Shown piece by piece: positions 1 to 8,844 of a stretch of 64,000 nt of DNA. The notes under the pieces were generated by a model. It did no database searches. It was given only the letters and a program-made list of their open reading frames with translations, and was not told the origin of the DNA. The translations under genes were made by a program, and so were the position numbers. Origin of the DNA: Streptomyces sp. SW4 (GTDB lineage: Bacteria; Actinomycetota; Actinomycetes; Streptomycetales; Streptomycetaceae); contig QKWM01000001.1 of the NCBI GenBank assembly GCA_003248315.1, positions 744,001 to 808,000 of the forward strand. The letters are read 5' to 3'. Position 1 is the first letter of the stretch; each line of letters opens with the position of its first letter.

Positions 1-94
1 GGGTGCGGGACGGCCGCCGTGGGCCGCTCCGTCTCCGGTGTGCGCCGTTCACTTCCTCGTACCGGTGTGCCCGGGGCGGCCCGTCATCTGTCCG

Positions 95-460
95 TCACTC
101 GTCCCAGGCCTGGATCAGGGTCTGGTCGACGATCTTGCCGTCGCGCAGCGACATCATCGACTCCGCGAGGACCCGCGCCCCGTCCGGGTACGCGCAGGAC
201 TCGCTGTAGGCGGCGCGGTCGCCCTGTACGACGCACCCCTCCAGCTTGTGCGTCATGTCGCGGCTGTAGATGTCGTCGAGCATCTCGGCGATCTCGTCGC
301 GGCCGTGCAGGACCCGCGGATGGCTGGGCTGCGTGTTGCGGTCCACGATGCGCACCCGCGCGTCGTCCGCGTACAGGGACACCAGGTCCGCCACCGTCCC
401 TCCCTCGAGGGCCCGGCGGAAGGTCTCGGTGTCGAATCCAGAGGGTGCCGTAGTGCCCAT
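95..460 (-). CDS. SnoaL-like / nuclear transport factor 2 family protein
   Basis: A 121-residue protein with the features of a SnoaL-like NTF2 fold: an N-terminal helix (TETFRRALEGGTVADLVSLYADDA), a central DEIAEMLDDIYSRDM segment and a C-terminal strand pair ending SLRDGKIVDQTLIQAWDE. Members of this fold are small ligand-binding proteins or isomerase/hydrolase-like enzymes, usually cytoplasmic. No specific substrate can be read from the sequence. The ATG at 460 follows a GGAGG ribosome binding site, which supports this start. It stands alone, divergent from the secreted protein at 635. The frame is intact, unlike many neighbours. I am confident of the family, not of the function. Confidence 0.8.
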   Translation of the reverse strand: MGTTAPSGFDTETFRRALEGGTVADLVSLYADDARVRIVDRNTQPSHPRVLHGRDEIAEMLDDIYSRDMTHKLEGCVVQGDRAAYSESCAYPDGARVLAESMMSLRDGKIVDQTLIQAWDE

Positions 461-634
461 GACGACCTCCTTCGAAGGTCGCGGCCCGACTGCGGCTGCG
501 GGCCGCGAGGGGCTTCTCCTTCGAGGCTCCTCCGGCCCGGCGGGCGTGGCAAGCCGCGGCCGGGCACTGCGCCTGTCGGGTGAGCGGCGCGCCGGGCCCG
601 TGTCCGGGGCCGGTCGTCCCGCGTTGCTGAAGAC

Positions 635-910
635 ATGATCTCAACACGACGTATCGTCGCCGCCGTTGGTCTCGCCGCCGGGCTCACCGGCCTCGCCGCG
701 CCCGTGGCGGGCGCGGCCGACGCGGAGGCCGGCGGTCTCAGCCCGATGAGGACGCTCGACTCGCTCGCCGCCGCCGACATCCCCGCCGAGCACCGCGACG
801 AGGTCCTCAGGCCGTCCGCCCAGCTCAACCGGCTCAACGACGTGAACCAGCTGCACCAGGTCACCGGCCTGGTCTCCCCGCTGTTCGGCCTGGTCCCCGC
901 CGTCCACTGA
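635..910 (+). CDS. small secreted protein of unknown function
   Basis: This 91-residue protein starts with a classical signal peptide: two arginines, the hydrophobic run IVAAVGLAAGLTGLAAPV, and a likely cleavage at AGA-A near residue 27. The mature part of about 64 residues is rich in Leu, Asp and Asn, has no cysteine and no recognisable domain. It resembles the many small secreted orphan proteins of Streptomyces. No good Shine-Dalgarno sequence precedes the ATG. A GC-rich hairpin follows the stop at 931-955, so it is probably monocistronic. Function unknown. Confidence 0.7.
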   Translation: MISTRRIVAAVGLAAGLTGLAAPVAGAADAEAGGLSPMRTLDSLAAADIPAEHRDEVLRPSAQLNRLNDVNQLHQVTGLVSPLFGLVPAVH

Positions 911-930
911 CGCGGAACCGACTTCCGCCG

Positions 931-955
931 AGGGCCGTCCCCCCGGGGCGGCCCT
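931..955 (+). terminator. hairpin terminator after the secreted protein
   Basis: Inverted repeat AGGGCCG...CGGCCCT with an 11-nt loop, starting 20 bases after the stop codon at 910. There is no U-tract, as is usual in Streptomyces. Confidence 0.6.
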
Positions 956-983
956 CACGCGTGTGCGCCGGTCGCGCCCCCTT

Positions 984-1005
984 ACCGATCGGTCGGACGT
1001 AGGGT
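984..1005 (+). promoter_or_regulatory. possible mscR promoter with small palindrome
   Basis: The 10-bp palindrome ACCGATCGGT lies at 984-993, directly before a TAGGGT hexamer (1000-1005) that could be a -10 box for the gene starting at 1043. A repressor site between -35 and -10 is possible. The evidence is positional only. Confidence 0.3.
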
Positions 1006-1042
1006 CGGAGCGAACGGACACCGGCCGACGAAGGGGTCAGCA

Positions 1043-2129
1043 ATGGCGCAGCAGGTACGCGGCGTGATCGCACCGGGCAAGGACGAACCGGTGCGGATCG
1101 AGACGATCGTCGTGCCCGATCCCGGCCCGGGCGAGGCCGTCGTGCGCGTCCAGGCGTGCGGGGTGTGCCACACCGACCTGCACTACAAGCAGGGCGGCAT
1201 CAACGACGAGTTCCCCTTCCTGCTCGGCCACGAGGCCGCCGGCGTGGTGGAGTCGGTCGGGAGGGCGTCACCGACGTGGCGCCCGGCGACTTCGTGATCC
1301 TCAACTGGCGTGCGGTGTGCGGACAGTGCCGGGCCTGCCGGCGCGGACGGCCCTGGTACTGCTTCGACACGCACAACGCCGCGCAGAGGATGACCCTCGC
1401 CGACAGCGGACGGGAGCTGTCCCCGCGCTGGGCATCGGCGCGTTCGCCGAGAAGACGCTGGTCGCGGCCGGGCAGTGCACCAAGGTCGACCCGGCCGTGT
1501 CCCCGCAGGTCGCGGGGTTGCTGGGCTGCGGCGTGATGGCCGGCATCGGCGCCGCGATCAACACCGGCGGCGTGGGCCGGGGCGACACGGTCGCCGTCAT
1601 CGGCTGCGGCGGCGTCGGCGGCGCGGCGATCGCCGGCTCCCGCCTGGCGGGCGCGGCGCGGATCATCGCCGTCGACATCGACGACCGCAAGCTGGAGACC
1701 GCCCGCGCGCTGGGCGCCACGCACACCGTCAACTCCCGTGACACCGACCCGGTCGAGGCGATCCGGGAGCTGACCGGCGGCTTCGGTGCCGACGTCGTCG
1801 TCGAGGCGGTCGGCAGGCCGGAGACCTACCGGCAGGCGTTCTACGCCCGCGACCTCGCCGGCACGGTCGTGCTCGTCGGCGTCCCGACCCCCGAGATGAC
1901 GCTGGAGCTGCCGCTGCTGGACGTCTTCGGCCGCGGCGGCGCGCTGAAGTCGTCCTGGTACGGCGACTGCCTGCCCTCCCGCGACTTCCCGATGCTCGTC
2001 GACCTGCACCTCCAGGGCCGCCTGGACCTGGCGAAGTTCGTCACCGAGACGATCCGGCTCGACGAGGTGGAGAAGGCGTTCGAGCGGATGCACACCGGCG
2101 ACGTCCTGCGCTCGGTGGTGGTGCTGTGA
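1043..2129 (+). CDS. mscR: S-(hydroxymethyl)mycothiol dehydrogenase / zinc alcohol dehydrogenase (two frameshifts)
   Basis: Class III-like zinc alcohol dehydrogenase matching MscR, the NAD-dependent mycothiol-linked formaldehyde dehydrogenase and S-nitrosomycothiol reductase of actinobacteria. The N-terminal GroES-like part has the catalytic zinc motif CGVCHTDLH and GHEAAG. The structural-zinc cysteines follow ([13 protein letters not shown]), then a Rossmann fold with [10 protein letters not shown] and [11 protein letters not shown]. The frame breaks near 1260 (GGGG read as GGG) and near 1425 (CCCCC read as CCCC). Restoring one base at each gives a continuous protein of about 361 residues. 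Its stop overlaps the GTG of the metallo-hydrolase at 2126, a pairing common in actinomycetes, so the two are probably co-translated for formaldehyde/NO detoxification. Confidence 0.88.
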
Positions 2130-2758
2130 CGACCGCCCGGATCGAACGCGTCGTCACGTCGGGCCGGTTCACGCTGGACGGCGGCACCTGGGACGTCGAC
2201 AACAACGTGTGGCTCGTCGGCGACGACCACGAGGTGATCGTCGTCGACGCCGCGCACGACGCCGAGGCCGTCCTGGCCGCCGTCGGCGACCGGCGCCTGA
2301 CCGCCGTCGTGTGCACCCACGCGCACAACGACCACGTGAACGCGGCCCCCGCGCTCGCCGAGCGGACCGGAGCGGTCATCTGGCTGCACCCCGACGACCT
2401 GCCCCTGTGGCGCCAGACCCACCCCGACCGGGAACCCGACGCCTGGCTGGCCGACGGCCAGGTGATCGAGGCCGCGGGCGCTGACCTCACCGTCCTGCAC
2501 ACCCCCGGCCACGCCCCCGGCGCCGTCTGCCTGTACGACCCCGGCCTCGGGGCCGTCTTCACCGGCGACACCCTCTTCCGGGGCGGCCCGGGCGCCACCG
2601 GCCGTTCCTTCTCCCACTTCCCGACGATCATCGACTCGATCCGCGACCGCCTGCTCACGCTCCCGCCCGAGACCAGGGTCCTCACCGGTCACGGCGACCC
2701 GACGACGATCGGCGCGGAGGCACCGCATCTGGACGAATGGATCAAGCGGGGCCACTGA
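2126..2758 (+). CDS. MBL-fold metallo-hydrolase, partner of MscR
   Basis: A 210-residue metallo-beta-lactamase-fold hydrolase. The metal motif HAHNDH ([12 protein letters not shown], near residue 68) is followed by further metal ligands in [14 protein letters not shown] and a C-terminal GHGDPT. The GTG start overlaps the mscR stop (GTGA), so translation is coupled. Glyoxalase II-like enzymes of this class cleave thioester adducts, and next to mscR a role in hydrolysing a mycothiol conjugate such as S-formylmycothiol is a reasonable inference. It is not shown by the sequence alone. Full length and intact. Confidence 0.85.
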   Translation: MTTARIERVVTSGRFTLDGGTWDVDNNVWLVGDDHEVIVVDAAHDAEAVLAAVGDRRLTAVVCTHAHNDHVNAAPALAERTGAVIWLHPDDLPLWRQTHPDREPDAWLADGQVIEAAGADLTVLHTPGHAPGAVCLYDPGLGAVFTGDTLFRGGPGATGRSFSHFPTIIDSIRDRLLTLPPETRVLTGHGDPTTIGAEAPHLDEWIKRGH

Positions 2759-2801
2759 GCCCGCCGGGCGGACCCGCACCGGTGACCCCGCGGAGACCGG
2801 T

Positions 2802-2844
2802 GACACCGGAGAACCGGCGACACCGGAGAACCGGCGACACCCGG
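2802..2844. repeat. 17-bp tandem repeat in the leader before the SDR gene
   Basis: GACACCGGAGAACCGGC occurs twice in tandem (2802-2818 and 2819-2835) and a third copy begins at 2836. It lies in the 177-bp gap between the metallo-hydrolase and the SDR gene. Confidence 0.7.
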
Positions 2845-2935
2845 AAAAGGTGACAGAAGATGTCCGGCTTACCCGGCACTCTCGTTCCCGGACGCCACAC
2901 ACCGGAACACGGGAACAGGGAACGGGAGGCCGGAC

Positions 2936-3849
2936 ATGTCACGTCCGCTGGAAGGCAGGGTCGCACTGGTCGCCGGGGCGACGCGGGGAGCCGGGCGCGG
3001 CATCGCCGTCGAACTCGGCGCGGCCGGCGCCACCGTCTACGTCACCGGGCGCACCACCCGCGCCCGCCGCTCGGAGTACGACCGGCCCGAGACCATCGAG
3101 GAGACCGCGCGGCTGGTCACCGAGGCCGGCGGGCACGGCATCGCCCACCCCGCCGACCACCTGGACCCCGCGCAGGTCCGGGCGCTCGTGGACCGGATCG
3201 CCCGGGAACAGGACCGCCTCGACGTCCTCGTCAACGACATCTGGGGCGGCGAGCACCTCTTCGAGTGGGACAAGCCCGTCTGGGAGCACGACCTCGACAA
3301 GGGGCTGAGACTGCTGCGGCTGGCCGTCGAGACCCACGCCATCACCAGCCACCACGCCCTGCCGCTGCTGCTGCGCCGCCCCGGCGGCCTGGTCGTCGAG
3401 GTCACCGACGGCACCGCCGAGTACAACCACGAGCACTACCGCAACTCCTTCTTCTACGACCTCGCCAAGACCGCCGTGCTGCGCATGGCCTTCGCCCTCG
3501 GCCACGAACTCGGACCGCGCGGTGCCACGGCCGTCGCGCTCACCCCGGCTGGCTGCGCTCGGAGATCATGCTCGACCACTACGGGGTCCGGGAGGACAAC
3601 TGGCGCGACGCGCTCGCGACGGAACCGCACTTCGCGATCTCGGAGACGCCCCGCTACGTCGGCCGGGCCGTCGCCGCGCTCGCCGCGGACGAGGACGTGG
3701 CCCGCTTCAACGGCCGCTCCCTGTCCAGCGGCGGCCTGGCACGCGAGTACGGCTACACCGATCTGGACGGCAGCCGTCCCGACGCCTGGCGCTACCTGGT
3801 CGAGGTCCAGGACCCGGGCAAGCCGGCGGACGTCACCGGGTACCGCTGA
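2936..3849 (+). CDS. short-chain dehydrogenase/reductase (one frameshift)
   Basis: SDR-family NAD(P)-dependent oxidoreductase of about 304 residues. The N-terminus carries the dinucleotide motif GATRGAGRGIA (residues about 14-24) followed by TVYVTGRT. A region with VLVNDIWGG replaces the usual NNAG. The YDLAKTAVLRM segment provides the YxxxK catalytic pair. The C-terminus (GWLRSEIMLDHYGV...ADVTGYR) is in another frame because one G appears to be missing from CCCCGGG near 3547. The ATG at 2936 follows GGGAGG at good spacing. Substrate unknown. It has no operon partner. Confidence 0.82.
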
Positions 3850-4004
3850 CGGACGGCACCGCGCCCGCGCGGAATGTCACCGTTTCGTCGCGGCGCGCGG
3901 CCCGTACGCAACCGAAGCCGCCGGCCGCGGGTCTAGCAGGCAGGAAACCGCGCCACCCGCGGGATCCGTCCACTCGACCCGCTCGACGCGAAAGGCCGGC
4001 CGCC

Positions 4005-4703
4005 ATGGGGGAGACACGCAGACGGGGAGCCGTCGTACTGGGGATCGCCGCGCTGGTGGCACCGCTCGCACTCGCGGCCGGCGCCACGCCCGCGCAGGCC
4101 GCCGCGGGCTGCACCACCACGGCGGGCCCGTACCAGAAGAAGGTGGAGAAGTTCCTCGGGCGCCCGGTCGACGGCAAGCAGTCCGCCGCCGACTGCAAGG
4201 CGATCCGCGCCTTCCAGACCCAGCACGGCATCACGCCGAACATCGGCTACGCGGGCCCCGTCACCTGGGGTGTGATGGACCTCATGCTCAAGCAGAAGGC
4301 CGTCGGGAAGAACCCGAACAAGGACGGCAAGTGCCCGGTGAACAAGGGCCGCATCGCGTGCGTGAACCTCACCCTGCAGCTGAGCTGGGTCCAGGACGGC
4401 AAGAAGCTGGTGTACGGCCCGGTGCCGGTGCGCACGGGCCGGAACGGGCACGAGACCCGCACCGGCCTGAAGAAGGTCTACTGGCGCAACATCGACCACC
4501 ACTCGACCCTCTACGACGTGCCGATGCCCTACAGCCAGTTCTTCGACGGCGGCCAGGCCTTCCACTCGGCCGGCGTCAGCATGTGGAACCCGCCGGGTTC
4601 GCACGGCTGCGTCAACATGACCAAGGCCGACGCCAAGAAGTACTGGTCGCTGCTGAAGAAGGGCGACGACGTCTACGTGTACGGCCGCAAACCGGGCACC
4701 TGA
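4005..4703 (+). CDS. secreted L,D-transpeptidase
   Basis: A 232-residue exported protein. It has a signal peptide (RRRGAVVLGIAALVAPLAL, cleavage near AQA-AA). A peptidoglycan-binding-like segment follows (KFLGRPVDGKQSAADCKAIRAFQTQHG, residues about 47-75), then a YkuD-type catalytic domain. The active-site motif is FHS..SHGCVNM, with the nucleophilic Cys near residue 204. L,D-transpeptidases make 3-3 crosslinks in peptidoglycan outside the membrane. The ATG at 4005 was chosen because it opens the signal peptide. The open frame extends upstream but that part has no export signal. Intact and monocistronic. Confidence 0.87.
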   Translation: MGETRRRGAVVLGIAALVAPLALAAGATPAQAAAGCTTTAGPYQKKVEKFLGRPVDGKQSAADCKAIRAFQTQHGITPNIGYAGPVTWGVMDLMLKQKAVGKNPNKDGKCPVNKGRIACVNLTLQLSWVQDGKKLVYGPVPVRTGRNGHETRTGLKKVYWRNIDHHSTLYDVPMPYSQFFDGGQAFHSAGVSMWNPPGSHGCVNMTKADAKKYWSLLKKGDDVYVYGRKPGT

Positions 4704-4853
4704 GCGGAGCGTTCGCCCCTGTGCCCCGGGTCACGTCCGGAACCGGCCGGGCGAACTCGCCTGTGTCCCTTGCCAGATGGACGTGACCAGAGACACGGTC
4801 CGATATGTCCGATTGGCCGGTGCTTACTCACATCGCCTTCACGTCCGGAGCCG

Positions 4854-4869
4854 TATGCTTCACAGCATG
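4854..4869 (+). promoter_or_regulatory. -10 hexamer of a probable leaderless transcript
   Basis: TATGCT at 4854-4859 ends 8 nt before the ATG at 4867, and no Shine-Dalgarno sequence is present. The mRNA probably starts at or next to the start codon. Confidence 0.45.
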
Positions 4870-5040
4870 TCCACCACTGTTGAACCCTCCTCCGAGCGAT
4901 CGGCGGCCGAGGTCAACGAGGAGATCCGGGCCCTGTGGCTCCGGTCGGGCGGGACACTGAGCGTCGAGCAGCGCGAGGAGTACCAGCGCCTCGTCATGGA
5001 GTGGGCCGCCGCGGCCCCGGAGCCCGGACGGGCCGCCTGA
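4867..5040 (+). CDS. small conserved hypothetical protein
   Basis: A 57-residue acidic, probably helical protein (SAAEVNEEIRALWLRSGGTLSVEQREEYQRLVMEWAAA). I recognise no domain. The ATG at 4867 is preferred over the upstream in-frame ATG at 4777 because the sequence before it looks non-coding and a -10-like box lies just upstream. A strong hairpin follows the stop, so it is a single-gene unit. Function unknown. Confidence 0.65.
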   Translation: MSTTVEPSSERSAAEVNEEIRALWLRSGGTLSVEQREEYQRLVMEWAAAAPEPGRAA

Positions 5041-5069
5041 CCGGGGCACCCGGCTCCTCGTAGCATCAC

Positions 5070-5100
5070 GGCGCCCGCCCCGAGCACTCGGGCGGGCGCC
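5070..5100. terminator. strong hairpin terminator between convergent genes
   Basis: Arms GGCGCCCGCCCCGAG and CTCGGGCGGGCGCC enclose a CA-containing loop. It lies between the gene ending at 5040 (+) and the protease ending at 5176 (-), so it can serve both. Confidence 0.75.
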
Positions 5101-5175
5101 CTTCCCGCCCCGTCCTCGGACGTCCGCTCCGCCGGCGGCCACGGTGCCGCCGGCCCTCGTCCGCCCGCCGGCCGC

Positions 5176-6543
5176 TCAGCCCCACTGGGCCGAGTACTGA
5201 CGGCGGTAGGCGCTGCGGTCCTGTTCGGACCGGATCCACCGGGTGGCGGCCAGGGCGATCAGGCTGCCGGCGACGACCAGCAGCCCCGGACCGAGGTTCC
5301 GGCGGTCGGCCAGCCGGGCCAGGAGCGTCCCCGCGTCGGCACCCGTCACCGGTGCCGGCGACCCCGGCGCCGCGTCCCCCGGAGCCACCCCGCCCGGCGC
5401 GGCCGGCGGTGCGCCGCCCTGCCCCTGACCGGACCGGGGGACGAGCAGCCGGACGCCGAGCGACTCCATGGCCTCCGTGACCGGCTGGAAGAACGTCGTG
5501 CCGCCCGCGGTGCAGTCGCCGTTGCCGCCGGAGGTCACGCCCAGGGCCACCCCTTCCGAGAACATCGGCCCCCCGCTGTCCCCGGGCTCGGCGCACACAT
5601 CGGTCTCGATGAGCCCGGTGACCGTGCCCTCCGGGTAGTTGACCGTCGCGTTCACCCCCGTCACCCGTCCGTCCCGCAGCCCGCTGGTGCTGCCGCTGCG
5701 GAACACCCGCTGCCCGACCGACGGCTCGCCCGCCCCGGTGATCCGCACGCCCTTGCCGCCGCCGACCGACACCACGTCCGCGGCGTCGCCCGCCTCGCCG
5801 TTCGCGTACTGCACCAGGGAGAAGTCGTCTCCGGGGAAGCTTCCGGCGACCGTCTCCCCGACCTGCCCGTCGCCCTCCTCGCCGGAGAACCACACCGACC
5901 CCGTCGGCCCGCAGTGGCCGGCCGTGAGGATGAACTCGTTGCGTCCGTCGGTCACGTTGAACCCCGCCGAGCAGCGTCCCGCCGCCGACAGCATCGGCAC
6001 GCCCCCGTTCAGCCGCGTCGTGAACGCCCCCCGGGTGCGCTCCATGCGCACGAAACCGCCGGCGCTCCGCGCGGTCTCGGTCAGCCGCGACCAGTCGGCA
6101 CGGGAGACGGTGCTGTCGCCCCGCACCACCACCTCGTTGGACCGGTAGTCCACCAGCCAGGCGGTGCCCGCCACCCGGGGCGCCGAACGCAGCCGCTCCG
6201 TCGCCGACTTCAGCTCCCGCATGCTGTGCCGCACGAGCTTCGCCTCGGCGCCCGCCCGGCGCACCGCGTCCGCCGCCGCCTCGTCGGTGACCGCCACCAC
6301 CGGGCGTCCGTCCTCGCCGATCCAGTGCCCCGCCGTACGCGACGTGCCGAGCCGCTCGACCAGCCCGGCCCCGGCGCCGGCGGCCGGCCCGGCGAGCGTG
6401 CGGGTTGCGGGCGCGGGCGCGGGGGAGGCGCCGGAGGGCTCGCTCGCCACGGCGCCGGTGACCATCGTCGCGCCGAGGAGGAGACCGCCGACGGCGGCCA
6501 GCCGAACCGCTCGCCGGGCGATGCGTCGTCGTGCGTGCCTCAT
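5176..6543 (-). CDS. streptogrisin-like S1 serine protease with C-terminal membrane anchor
   Basis: A 455-residue chymotrypsin-fold protease. It has a signal peptide (RRAVRLAAVGGLLLGATMVTGAVA) and a propeptide of about 130 residues that includes the streptogrisin-type AWLVDYRSNEVVVRGDST. The catalytic triad is visible: His in LTAGHCGP, Asp in DDFSLVQY and Ser in GDSGGP. Secreted streptogrisins normally end after the protease domain. This one continues with a Gly/Pro/Ala-rich linker, a hydrophobic segment (LLVVAGSLIALAA) and a basic tail (RWIRSEQDRSAYRRQYSAQWG), which suggests membrane tethering. The ATG at 6543 has GGGAG seven bases upstream. An ATG at 6567 is also in frame. Intact. Confidence 0.87.
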   Translation of the reverse strand: MRHARRRIARRAVRLAAVGGLLLGATMVTGAVASEPSGASPAPAPATRTLAGPAAGAGAGLVERLGTSRTAGHWIGEDGRPVVAVTDEAAADAVRRAGAEAKLVRHSMRELKSATERLRSAPRVAGTAWLVDYRSNEVVVRGDSTVSRADWSRLTETARSAGGFVRMERTRGAFTTRLNGGVPMLSAAGRCSAGFNVTDGRNEFILTAGHCGPTGSVWFSGEEGDGQVGETVAGSFPGDDFSLVQYANGEAGDAADVVSVGGGKGVRITGAGEPSVGQRVFRSGSTSGLRDGRVTGVNATVNYPEGTVTGLIETDVCAEPGDSGGPMFSEGVALGVTSGGNGDCTAGGTTFFQPVTEAMESLGVRLLVPRSGQGQGGAPPAAPGGVAPGDAAPGSPAPVTGADAGTLLARLADRRNLGPGLLVVAGSLIALAATRWIRSEQDRSAYRRQYSAQWG

Positions 6544-6681
6544 GCGTGTGCTCCCGTAGCCGGTCACGCGGCGCCAACGCCGCGGGGCGCGCCGGAAGTC
6601 GAGCGCCCTCCCTCCATACGAGGGCGGGGACGGGCGCGTTCACGGCCGGCGGCCCTGTTCCCCCGTCGCCCCGCGGCCGCC

Positions 6682-6696
6682 TATCGTGAGGCCATG
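6682..6696 (+). promoter_or_regulatory. -10 hexamer of a probable leaderless transcript
   Basis: TATCGT at 6682-6687 ends 7 nt before the ATG at 6694, with no Shine-Dalgarno sequence between. This points to leaderless translation of the aminotransferase gene. Confidence 0.4.
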
Positions 6697-7880
6697 ACCA
6701 GCACTCCGCAGGACAGCCCCGGCGAACCGAACCCCTGCGCGCGCTCACCCTCGACCGGCTGCGGCGCCGTACGAGCATGAAATGGCGCACCTATCCCGGG
6801 GACGTGCTGCCCCTGTGGGTGGCGGAGATGGACGTTCCGCTCGCCGAGCCCGTGGTCCGCGCCGTCACCGAGGCCATGGAGCTCGGCGACACCGGATACC
6901 CCGCCGGCACCGGCTACGCCGAGGCGCTCGCCGCCTTCGCGAGCAAGCGGTGGGGCTGGGACGGCCTCGCCGTGGAGCGCACCGCGCTGGTGCCGGACGT
7001 GATGCTCGGCGTCGTGGAGATGCTCAAGCTGGTCACCGGGCCCGGCGACCCGGTGATCGTCAACCCGCCGGTGTACCCGCCCTTCTACCAGTTCGTCACC
7101 CACCTGGACCGGCGCGTGGTGGAGGCTCCGCTCGGCGCGGACCTGCGGCTCGACCTCGACGCGCTCCAGGACGCCTTCCGGGCGGCGGTCGCGGAAGGCG
7201 GGCGCGCCGCCTACCTGCTGTGCAGCCCGCACAACCCGACCGGCACCGTGCACACCGCCGAGGAACTGGCCGCCGTCGCCGCGCTCGCCGAGCGGTACGG
7301 GGTCCGGGTCGTCGCCGACGAGATCCACGCCCCGGTCGTGACCGGCGAGACCCGGTTCGTGCCCTACCTGAGCGTGCCGGGCGCCGAACGCGGCTTCGCG
7401 CTGATGTCCGCCTCGAAGGGCTGGAACCTGGCCGGCCTGAAGGCGGCGCTCGCCCTCGCCGGGCCCGGCTCCGCCGCCGATCTGGCGCGGATGCCCGAGG
7501 AGGTCGGCCACGGTGCGAGCCACGTCGGCGTCCTCGCCCACACCGCCGCCCTGCGCGACGGCACCGCCTGGCTGGACGCCCTGATGGCCGGCCTCGACGA
7601 CAACCGGGCCCTGCTGGCCGCACTGCTCGCCGAGCACCTGCCGGGGATCCGGTACCGGCCTCGGCCGGCGACCTTCCTCGCCTGGCTGGACTGCCGTGTG
7701 CTGGGACTGGGCGACGATCCCGCCGAGGCGTTCCTCGGCCGCGGCCGCGTGGCCCTCAGCTCCGGGCTGCCCTTCGGCACCGGCGGGGCCGGGCACGTCC
7801 GGCTCAACCTGGGCACCTCGCCCGAGGTGCTGGAGGAGGCGGTGCGGCGCATGGCCGCCGGGGCGGCCCGGCCCTCGTGA
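6694..7880 (+). CDS. PatB/MalY-type PLP-dependent aminotransferase / C-S lyase (one frameshift)
   Basis: Fold-type I PLP enzyme of the MalY/PatB group, which includes cystathionine beta-lyases. Features are [13 protein letters not shown] near the N-terminus, [35 protein letters not shown] (the Asp that binds the PLP nitrogen), the PLP-lysine segment [12 protein letters not shown], and a C-terminal [16 protein letters not shown]. The open frame begins at 6777, but the true start is probably the ATG at 6694. The codons from there read as a PatB N-terminus once one C is restored to the CCCC run near 6737. Substrate (cystathionine, cysteine or an amino acid) is not determined. Confidence 0.83.
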
Positions 7881-7897
7881 CCGCCTCGGGCCGCGCC

Positions 7898-7914
7898 TAG
7901 ACTGCCCGACCATG
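7898..7914 (+). promoter_or_regulatory. -10 hexamer of a probable leaderless transcript
   Basis: TAGACT at 7898-7903 precedes the ATG at 7912 by 9 nt, with no ribosome binding site. This suggests a separate leaderless start for the PPOX/PaaI pair. Confidence 0.45.
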
Positions 7915-8298
7915 GACGACGCCACACGCACCCGGCTCGGGACGGGCAAGTACCTGCTGCTGACCAGCTACCGCAGGAACGGCACTCCGGTCGCCACCCC
8001 CGTGTGGGTGGTGCCGGACGGGGACGCGCTCGGCGTCTGGACCGCGGCCGACTCCTTCAAGGTCAAGCGGATCCGCAACCGCGCCGACGTCCTCGTCGGC
8101 CCCTGCGACTTCCGCGGCAACCCGACCGGCGACCAGGTCCCCGCCACCGCCGAGATCTGCGACCCGGACACCACCGCCCGGTACCGCCGGCTGATCGCCC
8201 GCAAGTACGGGCTGACCGGCCGGCTCACCCTGCTCGGCAGCCGGCTGCGCCGGGGCCTGGACGGCACCGTGGGCCTACGTGTGACGGTGACGCGGTGA
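7912..8298 (+). CDS. PPOX-class F420-dependent oxidoreductase-like protein
   Basis: A 128-residue split-barrel flavin/deazaflavin-binding protein. It opens with YLLLTSYRRNGTPVATPVWVVPDGDALGVWTAA, the pattern of the PPOX-class F420-dependent family, followed by KVKRIRNRADVLVGPCDFRG. Members bind F420, FMN or heme-related ligands and reduce small substrates in the cytoplasm. The exact reaction cannot be told. Its stop overlaps the GTG of the PaaI thioesterase (GTGA), so the two are co-translated. Intact. Confidence 0.8.
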   Translation: MDDATRTRLGTGKYLLLTSYRRNGTPVATPVWVVPDGDALGVWTAADSFKVKRIRNRADVLVGPCDFRGNPTGDQVPATAEICDPDTTARYRRLIARKYGLTGRLTLLGSRLRRGLDGTVGLRVTVTR

Positions 8299-8729
8299 CC
8301 GCGGACACCGGGCGCGGCGGCCCGACCCCCACGGAGCGGATGTTCGAGGCCGACACGGCCTCCCGCGGCCTGGGCATCGAACTGCTGGAGCACGGCCCGG
8401 GCCGCGCCCTGCTGCGCATGGAGGTCACCGACCGGATGGTGAACGGGCACGGCATCGCGCACGGCGGCTATCTCTTCCTCCTCGCCGACACCGCGTTCGC
8501 CTGCGCCTGCAACAGCCACGGGCCCGTGACCGTCGCGGCCGGGGCGGGCATCGACTTCGTGGCGCCCGCACGGGAGGGCGACGTGCTGACCGCCCTCGCC
8601 GAGGAGCGCACCCGGTTCGGCCGCAGCGGCGTCTGCGACGTCACCGTGCGGCGCGGCGACGAGGTGATCGCCGAGTTCCGCGGGCGCAGCCGGGCACTGC
8701 GGCGGCCGGGGCCGGAGCAGTCCGGGTAG
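8295..8729 (+). CDS. paaI: hydroxyphenylacetyl-CoA thioesterase PaaI
   Basis: A 144-residue hotdog-fold thioesterase. The signature NGHGIAHGGYLFLLADTAFACACNS (residues about 48-72) contains the HGG turn and the Asp of the hotdog active site, as in PaaI. Known PaaI enzymes hydrolyse phenylacetyl-CoA derivatives during aerobic phenylacetate degradation. No other paa gene is present in this window, so it may instead be a general housekeeping thioesterase. The GTG start overlaps the preceding stop. A hairpin follows. Intact. Confidence 0.85.
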   Translation: MTADTGRGGPTPTERMFEADTASRGLGIELLEHGPGRALLRMEVTDRMVNGHGIAHGGYLFLLADTAFACACNSHGPVTVAAGAGIDFVAPAREGDVLTALAEERTRFGRSGVCDVTVRRGDEVIAEFRGRSRALRRPGPEQSG

Positions 8730-8758
8730 GGGCTTCCGCGGAGATCCATCGGAAGCCC
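8730..8758 (+). terminator. hairpin terminator after paaI
   Basis: Inverted repeat GGGCTTCCG...CGGAAGCCC with an 11-nt loop begins immediately after the paaI stop codon at 8729. Confidence 0.65.
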
Positions 8759-8844
8759 TAGGGGCGGGGCAGGAGCGGCCGGGGCCGTGATGCCGTGCGG
8801 GGGAGCGGTTTTGGCCGGGGGTTCCGGCGGGCGGTGACCTGCCG

